A stretch of DNA of 64,000 nt, from the NCBI RefSeq assembly GCF_900110575.1, contig NZ_FOEF01000020.1, forward strand, positions 146,206 through 210,205, in the 5' to 3' direction. The notes beneath the pieces were generated by a model, which saw only the letters and a list, made by a program, of their open reading frames with translations, had not been told where the DNA came from and did no database searches. The position numbers and the translations under genes are program-made. Shown piece after piece: positions 15,989-22,824 of this stretch (within the stretch, counting starts at the first letter, position 1; each line of letters begins with the position of its first letter). The DNA is from Amycolatopsis saalfeldensis (GTDB lineage Bacteria; Actinomycetota; Actinomycetes; Mycobacteriales; Pseudonocardiaceae).

Positions 15989-16876
15989 TCACGCGGAGAC
16001 GGTCACCGCGGTGAACTTCACCGGGTTCTTGGGCTCGCCGGTCGCGCCGTCCTGGCCCACCGCCCCGATGCCGGTCTTCGCGATCTGGTCGAGCACCTTC
16101 AGGCCCTCGTCCGAGATGCTGCCGAAGATCGTGTACGTGGCGGGCAGCTGGGCGGTGCCGTAGACCATGAAGAACTGGCTGCCGCCGGTGTTGGGCTGGC
16201 CGGTGTTGGCCATCGCGAGGATGCCGCGGCCGTATTTCTCGCCGGTGAAGTACTCGTCCGGCACGGTGTAGCCGGGGCCGCCCTGGCCGTCGGTCTGCAC
16301 GTTGCCCTTGGCGTTCGGGTCGCCGCACTGCAGCATCTGCAGGTCGGTGACGCCGAGGCGGTGGCAGATCGTGTCGGTGTAGAAGCCCTGCTTGGCCAGG
16401 CTCACCATGCTCTGCACGGTGCACGGTGCCAGCGCCCGGTCGAGCGTCACGGGGATGTCGCCCGCGGTGCTCTTGAAGGTGAGCGTCACCGTCCCGGTGG
16501 CCGGCACGTTCTTGCCGTCCGGCACCGTCGGCTTCTTCGCGCCGGTCGGGCTCTGCGCGTCCGCCGCGTAGGTGCACGTGGTCGGGTTCGGCAGGGCCTT
16601 CGGCCGGGTCGGCATGGCCGTGCGCTGCGTCGGGATGTTCGTGAGCGACGGCACCGGGGCCGCGCTCGACGAAGGCGGCGGCGAGGCGGCCGCCGTGTCG
16701 CTGCTGCTGCCGCCGCTGTTCACGACCCACACCACGACACCGGCCACGATGAGGACGACACCGCCGACCACACCAGCGCCAACGATCTTGCGTCGCTTCG
16801 CCCGCTCCGCCCGGCGTACGAGCTGCCGCTCGAGTTTCCGCTTCGCGGCTTCACGGCGCTGCTGGTTGGTCGCCAC
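15989..16876 (-). CDS. Membrane-anchored cyclophilin-type peptidyl-prolyl isomerase
   Basis: Proline cis-trans isomerase acting outside the membrane. The 295-residue protein has a basic cytoplasmic N-terminus (NQQRREAAKRKLERQLVRR) and one membrane helix (about residues 31–53). A Ser/Pro-rich linker and then a cyclophilin domain follow: ALAPCTVQSMVSLAKQGFY, ICHRL, DEYFTGEKYGRGILAMANTG, SQFFMVYG and FGSISDEGLKVLD. This is the counterpart of the cyclophilin next to rel in mycobacteria, here separated from rel by an IS remnant and three genes. Confidence 0.9.
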   Translation of the reverse strand: MATNQQRREAAKRKLERQLVRRAERAKRRKIVGAGVVGGVVLIVAGVVVWVVNSGGSSSDTAAASPPPSSSAAPVPSLTNIPTQRTAMPTRPKALPNPTTCTYAADAQSPTGAKKPTVPDGKNVPATGTVTLTFKSTAGDIPVTLDRALAPCTVQSMVSLAKQGFYTDTICHRLGVTDLQMLQCGDPNAKGNVQTDGQGGPGYTVPDEYFTGEKYGRGILAMANTGQPNTGGSQFFMVYGTAQLPATYTIFGSISDEGLKVLDQIAKTGIGAVGQDGATGEPKNPVKFTAVTVSA

Positions 16877-17011
16877 CCGCCCTCCAGTTTCCGCTCGATG
16901 TCACACGTCTGAGGTAGCGGCAGTGTATGGGCACAGCCTGTGAGGACTCTGTACAGGGGCGGCTAGTCTCGACCCGATCGTGATCAGCGGCGCTTCCCGG
17001 GGAGGGTTTTC

Positions 17012-17605
17012 GTGCTTGTCGCCGGGTTTGCCGCGGGGCCGCTGCGGGCCAACTGCTACCTGCTGGCGCCGTCCGCCGGCGGTGAGTGCGTGGTGGTGGA
17101 CCCCGGCGAAGAGGTGGGTGAACCCCTCACCGCGGCCCTCGCGGAGCACGCGCTGGTCCCGGTCGCGCTGCTGGCCACCCACGGCCACCCCGACCACATC
17201 GGCTCGGCGGCGGCGCTGGCGCGGGCCCACGACGTCCCGCTGCACCTGCACCCGGCCGACGCGGATTGGCACGACGGCCCGTTCGAGGCACTCACCGAGG
17301 GGACGCTGACGGTGGCCGGCCTCGACGTCACCGTGCTCGGGGTGCCCGGCCACACGCCGGGTTCGGTGGCCTTCACCGTGACGGCGGGCGAAGGTGGCAG
17401 GCTGGTGCTGACTGGGGACACGCTGTTCGCCGGGTCGATCGGCCGCTCCGGCGACCGGGGCGCCGGCGCCGAACTGGAGAGATCGTTGCGCACGAAGCTG
17501 CTCACCCTGGCCGACGACACCGTGGTCCTGCCCGGCCACGGACCGGCCACCACCATCGGCCGGGAACGCGCCGGGAACCCGTTTCTCCCCGGGGCGGGGG
17601 TGTGA
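17012..17605 (+). CDS. Metallo-beta-lactamase-fold hydrolase (glyoxalase II-like)
   Basis: A 197-residue MBL-fold protein with the dinuclear-zinc motif THGHPDHIG (HxHxDH), later ligands in VPGHTPGS and VLTGDTLF, and the final His in LPGHGPATT. The size and motif set resemble glyoxalase II-like thioesterases, but the specificity is unknown. The GTG start follows GGGGAGG. In actinobacteria this gene usually lies between the cyclophilin gene and hisS; here a membrane protein overlaps its stop instead and hisS is absent from the window. Confidence 0.88.
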   Translation: MLVAGFAAGPLRANCYLLAPSAGGECVVVDPGEEVGEPLTAALAEHALVPVALLATHGHPDHIGSAAALARAHDVPLHLHPADADWHDGPFEALTEGTLTVAGLDVTVLGVPGHTPGSVAFTVTAGEGGRLVLTGDTLFAGSIGRSGDRGAGAELERSLRTKLLTLADDTVVLPGHGPATTIGRERAGNPFLPGAGV

Positions 17606-18276
17606 CCGGGATGACCGAGCAGGGTGGCGCGAAGAGCGCCGGAACGCCGCCGGAGCGGCTGCCGCTGTTCGCCGACGACCCGAAGCTGCGGCGGCGGCGC
17701 GGCTGGTCCGGGATGCTCGGCGCGGTGATCATCGGCGCCGCGGCCGGCGGCATCACCGGGCTGATCGCCGGGCAGCTGACCGGTCTGATCGTCGCGGTGG
17801 TGATCGCGCTGCCGCTGGTCTACGTGGTGCTCTACAGCGTCCGCCGCCGCATCTGGATCGAAGGCACCACGCTGCTCGTGCGGACGTGGGGCGTGCGGCG
17901 CGTCGACCTCGTCGAGGCGCGGCGGCTGGACATCGTGATCAGCGACGTGCGGGGCACGCGCACGGTGAGCCTGCTCGTGAACGCGGGACGGCGCGGCAAG
18001 GTGGTGAAGATCGACCTGGCCGTGTTCTCCGGCGCCGGCGGCCGTGAGCTGAGCGCCCTGCAACTGCGCCGCGTGGCCGACGCGCTGCTGAACAACACCG
18101 AGGCCAACGGCCTGGTCTTCTCGGAGCTGCTGGTGGCCGAACTCCGCTCGGAAGCCCGTGGCGGCGGGGCGGCGGAGCGGCCGCTGTACCGGCTCGCGTC
18201 AGCCGCTCCGGCCGGGCGCTACGTGCAGCGTTTCCCGATGGAGGCGGTCAGCCGCTTCGTCACGACGCTGGACTGA
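17602..18276 (+). CDS. Membrane protein with two-helix hairpin and PH-like domain
   Basis: Unassigned protein of about 224 residues. A short polar leader with KLRRRRGW precedes two hydrophobic helices (MLGAVIIGAAAGGITGLIAG and LIVAVVIALPLVYVVLYS). A cytoplasmic beta-rich region follows (RRRIWIEGTTLLVRTWGVRRVDLVEARRLDI) that looks like a bacterial PH domain. The GTG at 17602 overlaps the upstream stop as GTGA, suggesting coupling; an ATG at 17611 is the alternative. No function is known. Confidence 0.75.
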   Translation: MTGMTEQGGAKSAGTPPERLPLFADDPKLRRRRGWSGMLGAVIIGAAAGGITGLIAGQLTGLIVAVVIALPLVYVVLYSVRRRIWIEGTTLLVRTWGVRRVDLVEARRLDIVISDVRGTRTVSLLVNAGRRGKVVKIDLAVFSGAGGRELSALQLRRVADALLNNTEANGLVFSELLVAELRSEARGGGAAERPLYRLASAAPAGRYVQRFPMEAVSRFVTTLD

Positions 18277-18307
18277 ACGCCTTCGCCGCGGCGTTTTCCG
18301 GTCTGGG

Positions 18308-18574
18308 TCAGCCGCGGCGGGCGACGGGCTCCGCGTGGTCCGCCTGCGGCTCGGCGTCCAGGCGGGCCCGGATCTGCTCCACCTGGTCGGCCAGCTCCGG
18401 TAGTTCCTGCGCGAGGTAAGTCAGCAGGCGTTCGAGCTGCCGGAGCGTGGCGCGCATTTCGTCGAGGGCGGTGACGATGCGGGGGACCGCCTCGGCCGCG
18501 GCGAGCCCCGCGGCGAAGGCCCGCCGGGTGAGGTGCAGCGCGAGCCGCGGCCCGGCGAGTACGACGTTGAACAC
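18308..18574 (-). CDS. Small alpha-helical protein, unknown function
   Basis: An 88-residue protein I do not recognise. It begins with a moderately hydrophobic amphipathic segment (FNVVLAGPRLALHLTRRAF), followed by a long heptad-like region rich in Leu, Glu and Arg (TALDEMRATLRQLERLLTYL) that could form a coiled coil. The ATG is preceded by AGGAGG on the minus strand, supporting a real gene. It lies downstream of, and in the same direction as, the YibE/F gene's neighbourhood and converges with the preceding membrane protein gene. Confidence 0.6.
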   Translation of the reverse strand: MFNVVLAGPRLALHLTRRAFAAGLAAAEAVPRIVTALDEMRATLRQLERLLTYLAQELPELADQVEQIRARLDAEPQADHAEPVARRG

Positions 18575-18659
18575 GGCCCCTCCTGACGAACCCGGCAGCG
18601 CTCCGTGCGGCCTTCGTACCGCACGCGCGGGCCGCCGGACCGGCCGGGGCGGGATCGTG

Positions 18660-20822
18660 TTACTGGTGTGACTGCTGGGTATTCGTGGTGCTCACGAGGT
18701 GGTCGGCCGGTTCGCGGGCGGCGATCAGCGCGGCCAGCACGGTGGTGACCGGGACGGCCGCGACGATGCCGACCGAGCCCGCCAGCGTGCGGATGATCTC
18801 CGACGCGATGTCCTCGCTGCCGAGCAGCGCGCCGAGCCCGACGCCGGAGATCGAGGAGTACAGCAGCACCGGCAGCGCGGCGCCGGCGTAGGCCATCACG
18901 AGGGTGTTCACCGCCGAGCCGACGTGGTCGCGGCCGATGCGCAGGCCGGAGCGGTACAGCTCGCGCCAGCCCAGCGACGGGTTCGCCCGCCGCAGCTCCC
19001 AGACGGCGCTGGTCTGCGTGATGGTGACGTCGTCGAGCACACCGAGCGCACCGATCACGACGCCGGCCAGCAGCAGGCCCCGGGCGTCGATGCCGTGGCC
19101 GAGCGAGCCGATGAGGGTCGACGTGGCGTCGTCCAGGCCGGTCAGGGACGCGGTGGCGGAGAAGATCGCGGACAGCACGCCGATGAGCGCGAGGCTGACC
19201 AGCGTGCCGAGCACCGCGACCGAGGTTCTCGCGGACAGCCCGTGGGTCAGGTAGAGCGCGACGAACATGATCGCGCCCGCGCCCGCGATCGCGACCACCA
19301 GCGGGTTCTCCCCGGCGAGGATGGCGGGCAGCACGAACAGCACGATCACCACGAAGCTCAGCACCAGCGCGACGAGCGCGGCCAGCCCCTGCCACCGTCC
19401 GAGCACCAGCACCGCGACGGCGAACAGCGCGGCCAGCAGCACCAGCGGCGTGCCGCGCTGGAAGTCGACGAGCTGGAACGACGACGGGTCGCCCGCGTCG
19501 CCGCCGTTGTAGGCCAGCACCACGGCGTCGCCGGTGGAGAAGCGCGGGGTGCTGGGCTCGATCGGCACGGTCAGCTTGAGCCGCTTGCCGTTCCCGGGCC
19601 CGCTGGTCATGGTCAGGTCGACGGTCAGGCACGGCTTCTGGCCGGGATCCGGCTGCGCGCCGACCTGCACCTGCCCCGACGCGAGGCACGGCCCGGTGGC
19701 GGTCGCGGTGATCGACGCCTGCACCGGAGTTCCTTGCTGCACCGCGCTTTTCGGCGCCGGCTTGCCCCACGGGTAGAGCACGATCATCCCGACGACCGTC
19801 GCCAGCGCCAGCGGGGTGAGCAGCCAGACCAGCAGATTCCGCACGCGGCGGGATGCCGGTGCGGCGGGGCCGTGGCCGTGGCCGTGCCCATGCCCGGCCG
19901 CGGCGACCGGATCCGGTGGCTCGACCGGGGGTCCCCCTCGCGCCCGTCCGGCGCCCCGGGTCCCGGCCGGCGCCTCCGCCTGACCACGACGGGCGCCGGT
20001 GCTTTCGGCGGCCGACTCGGCGCGCGGCGCGCGGCGGCTGCCGGTGGCTTCGCCGGGTGATTCGGTGTCGGCTGCGCGGCGGGCGTCGATGCGGGGCACG
20101 CGGCGGGTGGCGGTGGTTTCGGTGCGGGGCTGGCGACGGCCGCCGGTTGTCTCGGCTGGGGTCTCGGCGTCGGTTTCCGGGCGGGGGATTCGGCGGGAAC
20201 CTGTTGTGCCGCTGGGAAGTTCGCCTCGTCGCGGGCGGGCGGGGTCACCGTCGGCGCGGGGGCGGCGGGGGCGAGGGTCGCCGCTGCCCGGTGGCAAGGG
20301 GGTTTCTCCGGTACGGCGGCGGTCCGCGGGGGCGCGGCGCGGGCGGTCGTCTTCCGCGGCGGGCCAGGCGGCGGCGGGGTCCGGCCAGGAGGCGGCCGGG
20401 GCGTCGGCGCTCGGCCAGGCGTCGCCCGGAGCGCTTGGTGACTCGGCGGCGGGCCATTCGCCGCTCGGTGACTCCGCGGCGGCAGGCCACCTGCCGTTTG
20501 GTGATTCGGCGGCGGGCCACCTGCCGCTTGGTGATTCGGCGGCAGGCCACCCGCCGCTCGGTGATTCGGCGGCAGGCCACCCGCCGCTTGGTGAGTCCGT
20601 GGCGGGCCACCCGGCGTTGTCGCCGGAGGTGGGCGGAGGGGTGGCCCCGGGCGGAGGCGTGGCACGGGGGCGCCGGGGGCGGGACGGGCCGGGCGCCGCG
20701 GTGGGGGGCTCGCCGGTCACCCGGCGGATCGGGCCGGTGCCGTCGGGGTCGTCGGTGCCGCCGTCGGGGGAGCCGGGGGAGCCGGGGTAGTCGGAGTAGT
20801 CGCGCGGTGCCACGGCGAACAT
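18660..20822 (-). CDS. YibE/F family membrane protein with long repeat-rich N-terminus
   Basis: A 720-residue protein. Residues 1–~330 are a hydrophilic Pro/Ser/Arg-rich segment containing about six copies of an 11-residue repeat of the type WPAAESPSGG. From ~340 there is a membrane helix (VWLLTPLALATVVGMIVLY), an extracytoplasmic domain with paired cysteines, and about seven helices with the YibE/F signature GVLDDVTITQTSAVWELR. The family is a predicted transporter of unknown substrate. The long tail is unusual and may be cytoplasmic and disordered. Confidence 0.85.
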   Translation of the reverse strand: MFAVAPRDYSDYPGSPGSPDGGTDDPDGTGPIRRVTGEPPTAAPGPSRPRRPRATPPPGATPPPTSGDNAGWPATDSPSGGWPAAESPSGGWPAAESPSGRWPAAESPNGRWPAAAESPSGEWPAAESPSAPGDAWPSADAPAASWPDPAAAWPAAEDDRPRRAPADRRRTGETPLPPGSGDPRPRRPRADGDPARPRRGELPSGTTGSRRIPRPETDAETPAETTGGRRQPRTETTATRRVPRIDARRAADTESPGEATGSRRAPRAESAAESTGARRGQAEAPAGTRGAGRARGGPPVEPPDPVAAAGHGHGHGHGPAAPASRRVRNLLVWLLTPLALATVVGMIVLYPWGKPAPKSAVQQGTPVQASITATATGPCLASGQVQVGAQPDPGQKPCLTVDLTMTSGPGNGKRLKLTVPIEPSTPRFSTGDAVVLAYNGGDAGDPSSFQLVDFQRGTPLVLLAALFAVAVLVLGRWQGLAALVALVLSFVVIVLFVLPAILAGENPLVVAIAGAGAIMFVALYLTHGLSARTSVAVLGTLVSLALIGVLSAIFSATASLTGLDDATSTLIGSLGHGIDARGLLLAGVVIGALGVLDDVTITQTSAVWELRRANPSLGWRELYRSGLRIGRDHVGSAVNTLVMAYAGAALPVLLYSSISGVGLGALLGSEDIASEIIRTLAGSVGIVAAVPVTTVLAALIAAREPADHLVSTTNTQQSHQ
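20441..20616. repeat. Tandem 33-bp repeat coding WPAAESPSGG
   Basis: About five to six imperfect copies of a 33-base unit (for example GGTGATTCGGCGGCAGGCC) lie in frame inside the YibE/F gene. Copies differ mostly at synonymous sites, with one extra Ala codon in one copy, as expected for a repeat that expands and contracts by slippage. Confidence 0.85.
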
Positions 20823-20892
20823 CCTGCACTCCCCGGTCCGGGCTCACCCGGGTCGGGTGGGGGAGGAGCCGGTCGTATCCGGCGTTTCGGCC

Positions 20893-21870
20893 TCAGCTGT
20901 AGGCCTGGCGCAGATGGACGCGGCGGTAAGCCGAAGGCGGCGTGTCGAAGTGGTCCAGGAACGCCTGGCGCAGGGTTTCGGTGGAGCCGAAGCCGCAGTG
21001 CCGGGCGATGGCGGTGAGCGGCAGGTCCGTGCCGGACAGCAGCCGCGCGGCGTGTTCGGCGCGGACGGTCCGCACGTATTTGCCCGGGGTGGTGCCCAGG
21101 TGCGCGTCGAACAGCCGGGTGAGCTGACGGGTGCTGATCCCGGCGTGGCGGGCCAGCACCGGGGTGCCGAGGTCGTCGGCGAGGTGTTCGCTCACGTACG
21201 CGGCGAGGTCGCGGACCTGCCCGTGCTCCGGCGGCGGCCCGGACAGGAACATGCTCACCTGCGCCTGGTTCCCCGGCCGCTGAAGATACGTGACGAGCGC
21301 GCGGGCCACCTCGCGCGCCATCGCCGGCCCGTGGTCCTCCTCGACGAACGCCAGCGTGAGGTCGAGGCCGCTGGTGACCCCCGCCGAGGTGTAGACGTCG
21401 CCGTGGCGGATGAACAGCGGCACCGGGTCCACCGTCACCGCCGGGTACTTCTCGGCGAACCGGGACGCGTACGCCCAGTGCGTGGTCGCGCGCCGGCCGC
21501 TCAGCAGCCCGGCCGCGGCGAGCAGGGTCGAGCCGGTGCAGACCGACGCCGTGCGCCGGCTGGTCCGCGAAAGCCGCCGCAGGTGTTCCAGCAGGCGCTC
21601 GTCGCGCGCGGCCGCCGTGTGGCCGCCCCCGCCCGCGACGATCACCGTGTCCAGCTCGCCCCGCACCTGGTCGAGCCGGAGGTGCGGGGTGAGGGTGAGG
21701 CCGGACTGGCAGCGGAACGGGTGACCGTCCACAGTGGCCAGACGGATCGTGTACGGCGGGCGGGCGCCGATCCGGTTCGCGGCGTCGAGCGCGTCGGACA
21801 CGCAGGCGACGTCCAGCAGCTCGGCGTCGGGGAAGCCGACGATCACGACCTGCCGCGGGGGACCGGGCAT
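20893..21870 (-). CDS. GlxA-type transcriptional regulator (DJ-1 + AraC domains)
   Basis: A 325-residue regulator. Residues 1–~190 form a DJ-1/PfpI domain (VVIVGFPDAELLDVACVSDA, then SVCTGSTLLAAAGLL with the elbow Cys). The C-terminus is an AraC DNA-binding domain with two helix-turn-helices (TPVLARHAGISTRQLTRLFD and LTAIARHCGFGSTETLRQAF). It probably senses a small amino- or nitrogen-containing compound, but the ligand is unknown. TAGCTT seven bases before the ATG suggests a leaderless transcript. It is divergent from a free-standing PfpI protein, 99 bases away, its likely target. Confidence 0.9.
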   Translation of the reverse strand: MPGPPRQVVIVGFPDAELLDVACVSDALDAANRIGARPPYTIRLATVDGHPFRCQSGLTLTPHLRLDQVRGELDTVIVAGGGGHTAAARDERLLEHLRRLSRTSRRTASVCTGSTLLAAAGLLSGRRATTHWAYASRFAEKYPAVTVDPVPLFIRHGDVYTSAGVTSGLDLTLAFVEEDHGPAMAREVARALVTYLQRPGNQAQVSMFLSGPPPEHGQVRDLAAYVSEHLADDLGTPVLARHAGISTRQLTRLFDAHLGTTPGKYVRTVRAEHAARLLSGTDLPLTAIARHCGFGSTETLRQAFLDHFDTPPSAYRRVHLRQAYS

Positions 21871-21877
21871 GATCGGG

Positions 21878-21883
21878 AAGCTA
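21878..21883 (-). promoter_or_regulatory. -10 element of a leaderless promoter (GlxA-type regulator)
   Basis: TAGCTT on the minus strand is followed by 7 bases and the ATG at 21870. Confidence 0.55.
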
Positions 21884-21969
21884 CCAGCTCGACCGGCCGA
21901 CGGACATGGTTCGCAGGAATCAGGACACGGTCGCCGCGCGTGCGGGCGGCGCGGGCCACCGTGGGCCCC

Positions 21970-22689
21970 ATGACCGAGAAGCCGAAGACCGAGAAGCAGA
22001 AGACGTTCGCCTTTGTCGTCTACCCCGGCCTGACCTCGCTCGACCTGGTCGGCCCGCTGCAGGTGCTGGCCGCGCTGGCCTCGGCCGATCCGGGGCTGCG
22101 GGTGGTGGTGGTCGGGGAGACGCTCGACCCGGTGGACACCGACTCGCCGCTGCGGATCGCGCCGAGTCACACGTTCGACGCGGTTCCGGACCCGTTCGCG
22201 ATCCTCGTGCCCGGCGGCGGCGCGCCGACCCTGCAGGCGATGGCGAACCCGGCCCTGATCGGCTACCTGGCCCGGGCGGCGGAGACGGCCGAGTTCGTCA
22301 CCTCCGTCTGCACCGGCTCCCTGCTGCTCGGCGAGGCCGGGCTGCTGAAGGGCCGCAAGGCCACCACCCACTGGATGTTCCGCGACCTGCTGCGCGCGTC
22401 CGGGGCCACACCGGTGGCCGAACGCTGGGTGGAGGACGGCCCGGTGATCACCGCGGCCGGCGTCTCGGCGGGCATCGACCTGGCCCTGCACCTGGTCGAA
22501 CGGCTCGCCGGGACGGAGATGGCACGGATCGTCCAGTTCGGCATCGAGTACGACCCGCAGCCGCCGCTCGGCCCGCTGGACTGGGCGAACGCCCCGCACG
22601 GGAACCTGGCACCGCTGCGCGAGCACTTCCTGCGCGACGGCCTCGCCGGCCACCCGGAGCTGATGGCGAAACTGCTGGCCCACGCCTGA
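21970..22689 (+). CDS. DJ-1/PfpI family protein (isonitrile hydratase-like)
   Basis: A 239-residue DJ-1-fold protein. The N-terminal strand is FAFVVYPGLTSLDLVGPLQV, and the nucleophile elbow is TSVCTGSLLLGEAGLLKGR with the catalytic Cys, followed by ATTHW and VITAAGVSAGIDLALHLVE. This subgroup includes isonitrile hydratase (InhA), so hydration of an isonitrile or another small substrate is possible but unproven. It lies divergent from the GlxA-type regulator, whose N-terminal half is homologous to it. Confidence 0.88.
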   Translation: MTEKPKTEKQKTFAFVVYPGLTSLDLVGPLQVLAALASADPGLRVVVVGETLDPVDTDSPLRIAPSHTFDAVPDPFAILVPGGGAPTLQAMANPALIGYLARAAETAEFVTSVCTGSLLLGEAGLLKGRKATTHWMFRDLLRASGATPVAERWVEDGPVITAAGVSAGIDLALHLVERLAGTEMARIVQFGIEYDPQPPLGPLDWANAPHGNLAPLREHFLRDGLAGHPELMAKLLAHA

Positions 22690-22824
22690 CCGGAACACGA
22701 CGGCCGACCCACCAACGGGGTGGGCCATCCGGGTGAGGACCGCCGGAAGCGCCCGGCGGCCCGGACCCCGCGGTTACATTCGGGCCACTCGACCAGGCGC
22801 GATCCAGTGGCGGGGAGCTTCGCG

